This document shows, piece by piece, positions 10,630 to 20,079 of a DNA stretch of 64,000 nt (positions within the stretch are counted from its first letter, which is position 1; each line of letters begins with the position of its first letter). This DNA is from Thermoproteota archaeon (GTDB lineage Archaea; Korarchaeota; Korarchaeia; Korarchaeales; Korarchaeaceae), in the NCBI GenBank assembly GCA_027491735.1, contig JAOZGP010000023.1, positions 42,656 to 106,655 on the forward strand, given 5' to 3'. The translations under genes and the position numbers were made by a program. The notes under the pieces were generated by a model. That model saw only the letters and a list, made by a program, of their open reading frames with translations. It had not been told where the DNA came from and ran no database searches.

Positions 10630-10881
10630 GTGTGGAGGGAGGAGTGTGTAAACAGGGAAGCAGATGTAGGGCTGGGCATCAGGTGGGCAGCAGCACAGTA
10701 CGGCCTGAACTTCATTCACGTGAGGTGGGAAAGCTTCGACTTCGTAATACCAAAGTATAGATATGGTGAAGAACCCGTAAGGAGGTTCCTGGAAACTCTT
10801 AGATCGAGTGAGTTCAAGGATCAGCTGAGCAGACTGCCGGGATACAGGATCCCCGAGAACCTCGGAAGACGCATACTTTAG
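10630..10881 (+). pseudogene. N-terminally truncated PBP-like (periplasmic-binding-protein-like, molybdate-regulator-type) domain remnant
   Basis: ADVGLGIRWAAAQYGLNFIHVRWESFDFVIPKYRYGEEPVRRFLETLRSSEFKDQLSRLPGYRIPENLG matches the C-terminal part of PBP-like domains; the upstream part is missing. Confidence 0.65.
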
Positions 10882-11179
10882 GATTCCTCGCTGCCTGTGC
10901 TGTGGAGTGGCGTTCTCATCGGAAGGCAGGGTATTCGAGGAAGGGCCTCTCAGAGGAAGTGAGAACAAGCGCACGCTGAGCAAGGCTTCATTCGATGTGC
11001 TCCCCAATCTTCAGCACGCGAGCTGAAGGTGGATAGCGTCTCTCTAGGTCCGTGACCAGCTAAGAACCTTTTTCTTGGACTGGGCAGAGCATGTTGTCGT
11101 GCGAGAGACATCAAACGCATATCTCATTGCTTCGATGACTTCCGCTGCTGGAGGGAAATGTTTTGTGGGGACAGCGACC

Positions 11180-11848
11180 TCAGCTGGCCTCAGCACTGAC
11201 CTCTAATCCGGGGATCCTGACCCTACTGTAGACGTGATCGAGCGCCTTCAGGGATGCTGATATCCAGATCAGGTAGATGAGACCCGTGAGGAGGTAGACC
11301 TGAAGAGGCTTGAACGTCTGAGCTGCTATGCTCTTCGACACGGTGGTGAGCTCCCTCAGTCCTATCACTATGAGGGCCGAGGTGCTCAGCCCAAGGGAGA
11401 CGTACTCGTTTGTCCACGAGGGTATCACTACCCTGAAGGCCTGAGGCAATACCACATGCCTCAAGGTCTGCCAGAAGGTCATCCCGAGGGATTTGGCGGC
11501 GAGAAGCTGGTCCTTGAACACCGCCTCGATGGCTCCCTTGAAGTAACCCTTCTGATAGGCCCCGCTGTTCAGCATGAGAGTCACCGTCCCGGCCGTGAAG
11601 GCATCCCATCTCACACCAGTCACCGTCGGCACAGAGAAGTAGAACAGGAGAAGCTGAACTATAAGGGGGCTTCCTCGGAAGAACTCCACGTAAGCTCCTA
11701 TCAAAGCCCTGAGAGCTCTACCACCGTAGACATCGCCCAGAGCGGAGAGCACGCCGAGGACGAGGCCCCCGCCTAGCCCGAGGAAGGTCATGACAAGAGT
11801 CATCTCAAAGCCCTGAACTATCAGGTAGGAGTAGTCGAGCAGGAACAA
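11180..11848 (-). CDS. Polar amino-acid ABC transporter permease
   Basis: GSPLIVQLLLFYFSVP...PQAFRVVIPSWTNEYVSLGLSTSAL; operon with ATPase and SBP. Confidence 0.9.
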   Translation of the reverse strand: MFLLDYSYLIVQGFEMTLVMTFLGLGGGLVLGVLSALGDVYGGRALRALIGAYVEFFRGSPLIVQLLLFYFSVPTVTGVRWDAFTAGTVTLMLNSGAYQKGYFKGAIEAVFKDQLLAAKSLGMTFWQTLRHVVLPQAFRVVIPSWTNEYVSLGLSTSALIVIGLRELTTVSKSIAAQTFKPLQVYLLTGLIYLIWISASLKALDHVYSRVRIPGLEVSAEAS

Positions 11849-12586
11849 CTAGATCCCTCCCAGAAGCCTTGTCAGGAACCTCCTCGCTCTGGGAGTCTTT
11901 GGACTTCTGAGAAGCTGGTCTGGAGGGCCACTTTCCAGGATTTTGCCACCGTCCATAAAAGATATCTCGTCAGCCACCTCCTTGGCGAAGGCTATCTCGT
12001 GGGTGACGACCAGCATTGTGATCCCTCTCTTGGCGAGATCCCTCATGACGTCTATGACCTCCCACGTGAGCTCTATGTCCAGGGAGGCGGTCGGCTCGTC
12101 AAAGAGTATCACGTCCGGATCCATGGCCAGAGCCCTGGCTATTCCCACCCTCTGCTGCTGACCTCCTGAGAGCTGAGCTGGATAGTAGTTGGCCCACTCC
12201 TCCATCCTCACAGCCTTCAGGGCCTCCATAGCCCTCTCGGTCGCCTCGTCATTGTTCACCTTCAGGACACATTTGAGACCGATCTTGACATTGTCCAAAG
12301 CCGTTAAGTGTCTAAAAAGACTTGGTTCCTGGAAGACAAAACCTATCTTAGCTCTGATGATGTTGAGATCAAGTCCTGAGGTGTAGACGTCCCTACCCTC
12401 GAAGAAAATCTTCCCCCCGGTCGGAGGCTCCAGGAGGCCCATAAGCCTTAGGAAGGTGGACTTGCCCGAGCCGCTCGGTCCTATTATGACCTTGGTTTCC
12501 CCCTTTTCTATCTCAAAGTCTATCCCTCTGAGAACCTGAAGGTCGCCATAGCTCTTCCTGAGGTCCCTGCACTTGAGCACGCTCAA
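11849..12586 (-). CDS. Polar amino-acid ABC transporter ATP-binding protein
   Basis: GPSGSGKSTFLR, LSGGQQQRVGIARAL, ILFDEPTASLD. Confidence 0.95.
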   Translation of the reverse strand: MSVLKCRDLRKSYGDLQVLRGIDFEIEKGETKVIIGPSGSGKSTFLRLMGLLEPPTGGKIFFEGRDVYTSGLDLNIIRAKIGFVFQEPSLFRHLTALDNVKIGLKCVLKVNNDEATERAMEALKAVRMEEWANYYPAQLSGGQQQRVGIARALAMDPDVILFDEPTASLDIELTWEVIDVMRDLAKRGITMLVVTHEIAFAKEVADEISFMDGGKILESGPPDQLLRSPKTPRARRFLTRLLGGI

Positions 12587-12590
12587 GATC

Positions 12591-13247
12591 TCACCTCAGC
12601 CCATACTTGGTCTTCAGCTTGGAGCCCCACCTGTCGAGGTAGTTCGCTACGGGGAACGTCATAGCCACGTAGATCAGGGCTGCAAGCAGATATGGGTAGA
12701 TGAAGGACCTAGTGGCTGCCCTCAATATGTCCGAGTACTTGGCGAGGTCTAGCACCCCCAGCACGAAGGAGTAGGAGGAGTCCTTTATCAGGAGGGCTAT
12801 CTCGCTCCCCAGACCTGGGAGGGCCACAATGAACGCCTGCGGAACTATTATGTGTCTGAACGCCTGGGCCCTCGTCATGCCGAGGGAGATGGCTGCCATC
12901 ATCTGATCCCTCCCAACGCTGTTCATGGCACTCCTAAATATCTGAGATTGAAAAGCTCCGCTCCTCAGTCCGAGAGCCACGACAGCGCTGATGAATGGGT
13001 CTCTGAAGAGGGGAACTAAGCCTGCAAGTCCGAAGTGCAGGAAGAGCATTATCACAAGTACGGGAACTCCCCTCATGACCTTATCATATCCCTCGAGAAC
13101 GGTCGACAGCTCGAAGGACCGCGAGAGCTGTCTGATCATGGCGATCGGCATCCCCACAATGAAACCCATGGCGAAGGAGATGAGCGATATGGAGAGAGTT
13201 GTGGGAACTCCTTGAAGCAAAAAAATGAGATCTTGAGCGGAGATCAA
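12591..13247 (-). CDS. Polar amino-acid ABC transporter permease
   Basis: RGVPVLVIMLFLHFGL...RHIIVPQAFIVALPGLGSEIALLIKDSS. Confidence 0.9.
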   Translation of the reverse strand: MISAQDLIFLLQGVPTTLSISLISFAMGFIVGMPIAMIRQLSRSFELSTVLEGYDKVMRGVPVLVIMLFLHFGLAGLVPLFRDPFISAVVALGLRSGAFQSQIFRSAMNSVGRDQMMAAISLGMTRAQAFRHIIVPQAFIVALPGLGSEIALLIKDSSYSFVLGVLDLAKYSDILRAATRSFIYPYLLAALIYVAMTFPVANYLDRWGSKLKTKYGLR

Positions 13248-13309
13248 AGTCTTTCCCTCTCATGACAGCGTTTCCTTCTCTCCCGAGATGGTGACAAGCG
13301 GACGGGTGA

Positions 13310-14155
13310 TCACCCACTTGTGACGTTCCACTTGGCCCTTATCTGGTCCACCTTGCCCTCAGCGAAGAGCTCAGCTAGAGCAGCGTCTATCTTCTGCACG
13401 AGGATCGGGGAGTCCTTGTTCGCTATGAAAGCCACAGGCCAGTAGGACCTGGCGTATATCACGGTCAGAGGGATCTTCTCCGTGGAGATCCACCAGGTGG
13501 TTATGGGGGTCTCGGCGTACACGGCATCTATCACACCCTTCTCCAGATCCTTGAGGGCCATTCCAAAGTCCTTGTACGACTTCACCTGGCTCGACTCGAG
13601 CGCTCCCTTCTTGACCAAGTTCAACAGTTCAGCTTCCTCGGTGGTCCCGCTTCCCGTCCCAACCACCATACCGTACTTGGCCACGTCCGATAGAGAGCTC
13701 AGCTTTGTTATCCCGAGCTGTTCCGCCTTAGCCTTCGTGGTGATCAGCTGAACCTGGGTCACGGTGTGCGGCATGGTGTAGAGTATGACTTTCATCCTCT
13801 CGGGGGTCACGGAGAACCCGCTCACGCCGAGGTCGACCTCCCCGTTCTTGACTGCTGATATTATGGCGTCGAAGTCCATTTGCTTCCACTTGACTTCGAT
13901 CCCCAGCTTCTGAGCAACAGCATTCATGAGGTCGACCTCGTATCCGACTACCTCGTTGGTCTTAGGGTCTATGAACTCGAAAGGCGGCCAGTCGGGTGAC
14001 GTGGCCACCACGATGTACCCCCTCTTCTGGACTGATTCCCAAGTCTGGCCTACAGCCTGAGTCTTTGGATTTGCGGCCGGATATATCAGGTATCCAACAG
14101 CGAAAGCGATGATAGCCACAATTACAAGACCTACAACAGACGATTTGGAGGTCAA
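13310..14155 (-). CDS. Amino-acid ABC transporter substrate-binding protein
   Basis: VVATSPDWPPFEFIDPKTNEVVGYEVDLMNAVAQKLGIEVKWK; SBP family 3. Confidence 0.93.
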   Translation of the reverse strand: MTSKSSVVGLVIVAIIAFAVGYLIYPAANPKTQAVGQTWESVQKRGYIVVATSPDWPPFEFIDPKTNEVVGYEVDLMNAVAQKLGIEVKWKQMDFDAIISAVKNGEVDLGVSGFSVTPERMKVILYTMPHTVTQVQLITTKAKAEQLGITKLSSLSDVAKYGMVVGTGSGTTEEAELLNLVKKGALESSQVKSYKDFGMALKDLEKGVIDAVYAETPITTWWISTEKIPLTVIYARSYWPVAFIANKDSPILVQKIDAALAELFAEGKVDQIRAKWNVTSG

Positions 14156-14244
14156 ACGATCACCTGCCGAGAGGGCTCGGGGGGAGTATTTATAATTTAT
14201 GTAATATATGGATCGGATCGAGTCGCTGAAGTTACAAATGCAAC

Positions 14245-14922
14245 TTAATGTCCACTGGGCCTGAGACTTCTCCTGGTAGTCAGTATGAGGTCCTCCAGCA
14301 ACTTGTAGGCTGTAGAGGCATCACTCCTGTCGAATATGAGCACCGTGTCCTTGTAGCAAGAGATGACCTGCGTGACGTTTATTCCATTAGACGAGAGGGT
14401 GTAGAGCACCAGCTCGAGAACTCCAGGGGTGACTACTATGTCCTCCGGGCTCACCATGACTAAGGCCGTCTGATCGCTCAGCGTACTCACGATGAGCCTC
14501 TTGGGAAAGATAGACAGGATCCTGGGAAGCAGTTCGCTCGCCACCACTATGGAGAAGGTGTCCAATCCTTGGGTCATCTGAAAGAACCTGGCTCTCTCCA
14601 TCAGACCGATGAGGTCGTCGATCCTCTGCTCCACAGCTGATCTCCTAACTGTGATCACTCCCAGATCTGTTTGAAGCTCTAGGACGCTCTCGGCTATGAC
14701 TCTCCTGATCCTCTCCTCGATCTTACCTTTTCTCCTGATATCCGAGCTGAACCTTATCAGAGCCATCTTTATGGCTCCTACTGAGGCTCTAATCCCCATG
14801 TTGTTCAGATCCTCCTGTATGAGCCTGGACAGGGCACTGTAGTTTATAACCCCATGCGCCAAGCAGTCCCTGATGGCGGGCCTGGTGAGCACGACTTCTC
14901 GGACGTGTTTCGAGACGCTCAT
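14245..14922 (-). CDS. ACT-domain-containing regulatory-type protein
   Basis: N-terminal helical region plus ACT-like VLELVLYTLSSNGINVTQVISCYKDTVLIFDRSDASTAYKLLEDL. Confidence 0.6.
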   Translation of the reverse strand: MSVSKHVREVVLTRPAIRDCLAHGVINYSALSRLIQEDLNNMGIRASVGAIKMALIRFSSDIRRKGKIEERIRRVIAESVLELQTDLGVITVRRSAVEQRIDDLIGLMERARFFQMTQGLDTFSIVVASELLPRILSIFPKRLIVSTLSDQTALVMVSPEDIVVTPGVLELVLYTLSSNGINVTQVISCYKDTVLIFDRSDASTAYKLLEDLILTTRRSLRPSGH

Positions 14923-15457
14923 TGCAATCCAAACAGAACAATGTAGTGTTGAATATAAACATCGGTCATTAGGCGGCTACAGCGATCAATCAACCACAGC
15001 CAGCAGAGGGGGAAGAACTCGAGGATCTCGGCGGTCTGATATGGAACATCTCATTCTGAACTCCTCAAACGGTGCTTCCTGTTCCTGACCTTCCGACAGC
15101 AGGCCAGTGAGCCGGAGCTATATTCATCTATCCCCTATAACTATATACAATGTGTACGAAAATTCATCTAGGTATTCTATATAAGATAACTATAAATAAA
15201 TCGCATCTCTAGAACTTCTCGGGGATCACCATGAAGAAGGCTGTGGTTCTCGAGCTCATGTGGACCGGTGTTCTCTCGCTTTGTCCCCGTTGTCAACCCC
15301 GTCCTCTCCCTAGTGTGAGGCATGAGACGATCCCGTCACCGTGAGCAAGCACCTCTGAGGACCCCGAATCCGGGCAGTGCCGATCGCTCAACCCGAGGTT
15401 TCTCGTGGATCCCAGACCTTGTCTCGGATCTTCAACGGCGGAGCGATGACGTTCCAT

Positions 15458-16537
15458 TCAAAAAGGTCTGGAGTCACTGTTCCCGATGTACGACAGGAGC
15501 TCCGCTATCAGGACAGCATTTCCTGCAGCCCCTCTCACGAGGTTGTGCCCCAGAGCCACATATCTGTACCAGCGGCCGTGCCACCCGAGTCTCGATATCC
15601 TTCCGACGGACACGGACATCCCCCCTCCCTCCGTCCTATCGAGCAGTGGCTGGGGTCTGTCCACCTTCCTTCTGACCACGATCGGATTAGCAGGAGCCGT
15701 CGGCAGGGAGAGGTCTTGGGGAGGGCCTTTAAATCTCGAGAAGCACTCTGCGAGCTCTTCCTCGCTGAGCTCCTCGCTGAGCTCCACCAGAACTGACTCC
15801 AGATGACCGTGCCTCGTTGGAACTCTCGTAGTCGTAGCGGCTATCGAGATGTCCGCCTCCCTAACTCCCGAATTTGTCAAGGTTCCTAGGATCTTACGAG
15901 GCTCCTTGGAGAGCTTGTCCTCCTCTCTGGGTATATGGGGAATCACGTTGTCCGTTATGGCGAGGCTCGGAACCCCAGCGAAGCCAGCCCCGCTGACAGC
16001 CTGAAGCGTGGTCACGAAGGCCCTCCTGAGCCCGTGCTCCATGAGAGGCTTGAGGGTCATCGTCAAGATTGCTGTGGAGCAGTTCGGGTTCTTCACGATT
16101 CTTCCCCTCCACCTCCTCTGAATCTTAATGAGAGCTAGATGCTCGGGGTTGACCTCGGGTACTATCAGGGGTATGTCCGGATCGAGTCTAAGGTTGCTTG
16201 AATTGGAGATCACGGTAAATCCCTCCTCGGCGAACTTGGGCTCGATATGAGAGGCTATATCACTTGGAAGGGCTGAGAATATGATATCCACTCCTGAGAA
16301 CTCATTTGGGTCTAGATTCAGAAGCCTGAGCTCAGCCACATCTTCTGGGAGGCATCTCTCGACGATCCAACTGACCACCTCACCGTAGCTTCTTCCCGAT
16401 TTCTGGTGAGATGCCGAGAGAGCTACTAAGTCGAACCAAGGATGCCGTGAGAGAAGAGAGACGAAAACTTGACCTACAAGACCTGTCGCACCCAGGAGTC
16501 CTACTTTAAGCCGGTCCATCGACCACCACCTCATCAT
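15458..16537 (-). CDS. asd: Aspartate-semialdehyde dehydrogenase
   Basis: VGLLGATGLVGQVFVSLL, VKNPNCSTAIL, overlaps aspartate kinase gene. Confidence 0.95.
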   Translation of the reverse strand: MMRWWSMDRLKVGLLGATGLVGQVFVSLLSRHPWFDLVALSASHQKSGRSYGEVVSWIVERCLPEDVAELRLLNLDPNEFSGVDIIFSALPSDIASHIEPKFAEEGFTVISNSSNLRLDPDIPLIVPEVNPEHLALIKIQRRWRGRIVKNPNCSTAILTMTLKPLMEHGLRRAFVTTLQAVSGAGFAGVPSLAITDNVIPHIPREEDKLSKEPRKILGTLTNSGVREADISIAATTTRVPTRHGHLESVLVELSEELSEEELAECFSRFKGPPQDLSLPTAPANPIVVRRKVDRPQPLLDRTEGGGMSVSVGRISRLGWHGRWYRYVALGHNLVRGAAGNAVLIAELLSYIGNSDSRPF

Positions 16538-17891
16538 GTATTCTCCTCACAAGCTCGACAGCCCTATCTGAGTCAACAAGAAGCGTAAGGCTCACTCTTT
16601 CACCTCCTCTCGAGATGAGGTAGACGTTCATGTGTTTCAAAAGCCTTAGAACTTTTTGGAAGTTGTGAGGGCTCCTGAGCCCGCATCCCACAACAACTAC
16701 GGCGGAGAGATCCTCCTTGACCTTCACGGAGCTGACCACCTTCTTGGACTTCAGTCTTCTCTCGACGAGGTTCGAGAACCTTTTGGAGCAATCCTTTCTG
16801 ACAACCACATCTATGACCGTTTCGGAGACTGGTTGTGATATGGCACATATGTTGACTCCGGAGTCCCTGGCAAGGGACGCTATCTCAGCGGCAGTCCCTA
16901 TCCTCCCGACCATCGTAGTCCCCCTGACCTCCACGAGTGCCAGGTCGCTAACCGCCAAGACGGCCTTCACCTTGTCCTGACAATCGCAGGTCCCCTTAAC
17001 TAGAGTTGAGCTGCCCTTCGGATTATGAAAACTGATTATCCTGGCTGGGACACCGCTCCTGATCAGAGGCTCAAACGTGCTCGGATGAAACCTTTTAGCT
17101 CCCAGATAGGAGAGCTCCATAGCCTCCTCCAGAGAAAGTCTATTTATCGTCCTGGCATTCGGTACGATCTCGGGATTTGCAGTGAGAACACCCTCTACGT
17201 CCGTGTAGAACCTGACTTCTGAGGCGTTGAGGGCTGATGCTATGAGTGTGGCCGAGAGATCGCTTCCTCCACGCCCTAACGTGGTTATGTCCCCTTCGGG
17301 AGTCATTCCCAGGAACCCTGTGATCACAGGCACCACCCCTTCCAACAGCAGAGGTCTTATCTTCCTCCTGATCCTTGGGTACGTCCTCCTCGTGATGGGT
17401 CTGGCCTCTCCGAAGTCCCTGGTGGTGATCACTCCAGCGTCCCCGCCAGTCATCCAGGTGGATCTCACTCCCCTGGACGTTAAAACATGGCTCATCAGAA
17501 GGGCCGATAGTCTCTCCCCAAATGAGAGAACGTAGTCCCTCACCCGTGGAGTAGCTTCCTTCAGCATCCTCACAGCCCAGACCGTTCTCGAGAGCTCGTT
17601 TAATAGATCAGATATTTCCCTCATAGCTTCCTTTGGAAGGTTTAGATCTGAGGCGACCTCCCTGTGAAGGTCGAACACTTGCCGGAGATGGCCTTCTGTC
17701 CCCTCCATAACCGATCTGAGCTTGTCAGTGATCCCCTTCATCGCTGAAATCACGACGATGGGAGCACATTCTTGCTCCATCAGGTCCAGAACTATGTCAG
17801 CGGCCCCTAGAAAGCTGTACCCTCCCTCGAGGATTGACCCTCCGAACTTGACGACCAGAGCTCTCAACGGAGACCACCGCCCAAGGGTCAC
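16506..17891 (-). CDS. lysC: Aspartate kinase
   Basis: VVKFGGSIL..., TLGRGGSDLSATLIASAL, FYTDVEGVLTANP, C-terminal ACT domains. Confidence 0.95.
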   Translation of the reverse strand: MTLGRWSPLRALVVKFGGSILEGGYSFLGAADIVLDLMEQECAPIVVISAMKGITDKLRSVMEGTEGHLRQVFDLHREVASDLNLPKEAMREISDLLNELSRTVWAVRMLKEATPRVRDYVLSFGERLSALLMSHVLTSRGVRSTWMTGGDAGVITTRDFGEARPITRRTYPRIRRKIRPLLLEGVVPVITGFLGMTPEGDITTLGRGGSDLSATLIASALNASEVRFYTDVEGVLTANPEIVPNARTINRLSLEEAMELSYLGAKRFHPSTFEPLIRSGVPARIISFHNPKGSSTLVKGTCDCQDKVKAVLAVSDLALVEVRGTTMVGRIGTAAEIASLARDSGVNICAISQPVSETVIDVVVRKDCSKRFSNLVERRLKSKKVVSSVKVKEDLSAVVVVGCGLRSPHNFQKVLRLLKHMNVYLISRGGERVSLTLLVDSDRAVELVRRIHDEVVVDGPA

Positions 17892-17977
17892 AGGATGAGA
17901 TGAGAGGATGCCCCTGGGCGGTGATCCTCATCCGTTTAAAAACAATGCCCGATCCTGCTCGGCAATATAACGATACA

Positions 17978-18319
17978 TCAGTAGTTGTGGGTGCCCAGGA
18001 CCACTTTTACCCCTATCTTCTCCTCTATCAGCCTGGCCCACTCCTCTGGCCTCATGTAGGGGCATCCGGGCTTGGGATCTACCATGCAGTTGCTCAGGTA
18101 GATCTCCTCTGGTTTGACTCCAGAGAGCTTCATGGTCATCTTTATGGTGGATATCAAGGTGCTTCCGGGACATTCACACCTCACGAACCCGATAACCTGT
18201 ACCGGCTCGTCGAAATTGCCCTCTCCGAGAGCCGCGGCCTTGAGGCACCTCCACTCCCCAGGACATCCGTACGTCTCATCCATATAGCGCCCACATCCCA
18301 CTATAAACACCTTCTTCAT
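17978..18319 (-). CDS. CGGC-domain metal-binding protein
   Basis: MKKVFIVGCGRYMDETYGCPGEWRCLKAA...VRCECPGSTLISTIKMTMKLSGV; internal ATG chosen as start. Confidence 0.7.
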   Translation of the reverse strand: MKKVFIVGCGRYMDETYGCPGEWRCLKAAALGEGNFDEPVQVIGFVRCECPGSTLISTIKMTMKLSGVKPEEIYLSNCMVDPKPGCPYMRPEEWARLIEEKIGVKVVLGTHNY

Positions 18320-18454
18320 GACACCACCCTGGAGTGGTCCCACCGAACCTTAAACGCATTTCGCTCATCACTAAAAAATCCATCAAGAGCTCAGCAAGTT
18401 CTCTCTCCAACCCTCCTTTGATTTTTCATGAGAAGATCCTAGCTCACAGGAGAT

Positions 18455-18958
18455 CTAGCTTGAGGTTGAGGCTTTAGTCTCTGGGGTGACGGGAAATCGC
18501 ATCCTGAAATCGATCCTGATGGAAAGCAGGGACTCCAGAAGTTCCTTCTCCGACTTAAAATCCCCCTCCTCCTCACACAAAACGAGGATCGGTTTGGAGA
18601 ACCTGAGCTTCAGAGATCTCACCTCCTTAGCACTGCTGGCCTTCCCCACCTTTATCACATCCTCCCTTCGAGAGATCCAGTCATCTAGACCCACTAGCAC
18701 GATGTAATCAGGTGGGATCTGAGAACTTCTGCTCACGAGGTTCACGAGCTCCTCAACATTGAATACCTCACACCTCTGAGTTATCTGAGCGTGTCTCCTT
18801 CCTAGAAGGCAGAGGATCCCCGCTCCCTCGAGGTTATGGGACGGCTCTCTTGACACTCTATTCACGACAGCACTCCTGTATCCTCTGCTGGAGAGCTTTC
18901 TCATGATCGGCTGAAGAAGCTCCTTTCCTCTGCTCCCCACCAAGCAGACGACCTTCAT
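18455..18958 (-). CDS. MobB-like (molybdopterin-guanine dinucleotide biosynthesis B-like) protein
   Basis: [32 protein letters not shown]...[11 protein letters not shown]; weak. Confidence 0.35.
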   Translation of the reverse strand: MKVVCLVGSRGKELLQPIMRKLSSRGYRSAVVNRVSREPSHNLEGAGILCLLGRRHAQITQRCEVFNVEELVNLVSRSSQIPPDYIVLVGLDDWISRREDVIKVGKASSAKEVRSLKLRFSKPILVLCEEEGDFKSEKELLESLLSIRIDFRMRFPVTPETKASTSS

Positions 18959-18995
18959 AAGATCTTCAACTCCTGGAAAGAATAAAAAAGGTGGA

Positions 18996-19547
18996 GTGTC
19001 AAGTTACCCCATGATCGTCGTGGTTGGATCGACAAACCCCGTGAAAGTGGAGGCCACGGAGAATGCCTTCTCCAGAGCGTTCAATGAGGATGTTGAGGTT
19101 AGAAGTGTGAAGGTCGATAGTGGAGTGAGAAGCCAGCCTGTAGACGAGGAGGTCATGATTGGAGCGATGAACAGGGCTAAAATGGCGATGAAGCTTGTTG
19201 AAGCAGACTTCTCAGTGGGCATAGAGGGAGGTCTCTTCAGGTTGTTTGGAAGGTATTTCTGCGCCGGCTTCGTGGTGGTGATGGATAGGTCTGGCAGGGT
19301 GGGAACCGGGACCAGTGGATGGTTTGAGTGCCCAGAGCCTTTCATCCCCAAGATGCTCGCTGGAGAGGAGCTGGGAGAGATAATGGCTGAGATCTCAGGA
19401 GATCATGAGATAAAGAGGAAGATCGGGGCGATAGGATTCTTCACAAGAGGAGCTGTCTCCAGAAGCAGGCTCTATGAGCACGGAGTGCTCATGGCCTTAG
19501 CCAAGTTCATAGCGGGAGATAGATGGCCGCAGGTGATAAGGGATTAG
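18996..19547 (+). CDS. Inosine/xanthosine triphosphatase-like NTPase (DUF84)
   Basis: [20 protein letters not shown]...[19 protein letters not shown]...VGIEGGL. Confidence 0.9.
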   Translation: MSSYPMIVVVGSTNPVKVEATENAFSRAFNEDVEVRSVKVDSGVRSQPVDEEVMIGAMNRAKMAMKLVEADFSVGIEGGLFRLFGRYFCAGFVVVMDRSGRVGTGTSGWFECPEPFIPKMLAGEELGEIMAEISGDHEIKRKIGAIGFFTRGAVSRSRLYEHGVLMALAKFIAGDRWPQVIRD

Positions 19548-20079
19548 ATCCTCGTGCAGCTCCCGATCTCCGATAGATCATAGAGGCTATCGACGAACGA
19601 GTGACGGATCTGAGAGTTATCTACCTCTGCTGGTTCTTGTAAAGCTCTGTTCTCTCCGAACATCGCAGACCCGACGTGAAATGAGACTCCTGGGACCAGA
19701 GCTTCATCATCCTCGATAGCGATCCAACCCGGGAGGCCCATGTCAGTGCATCAGTCAAGTGTGCCGTTCAACACTCCAGTTCTGAGGTTGGACTTCTTCT
19801 CAAGAAGCTTCAACTGCTGAGAAATGCCTTCTCACTCATCAGATTCCATCCAGCTCGATGGCTCAGGGGTATAATTGATATTAAGTATAAGTCCTTAGCT
19901 GGATCTCTTATTAACCTCGCTAAGCAGGTGACCGTGTTTCTCCAGCTTTTCCGAGATCTCCTTGTTTAGTAAGCTGGCTACCACAGCCCTGAACTTCTCA
20001 TTCTTTCGAGCTCCTTCACCAGAAACCTTGACAGGAGCATGATTGCGGTTTCCCTCAAGAGCTTCTTTTCTAGGGACAA

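Noticed and set aside
13231-13246. gagcggag match resembling the distal block of element A/B
   Set aside because: Lies at the start of the ABC permease gene with no other element blocks nearby; chance match.
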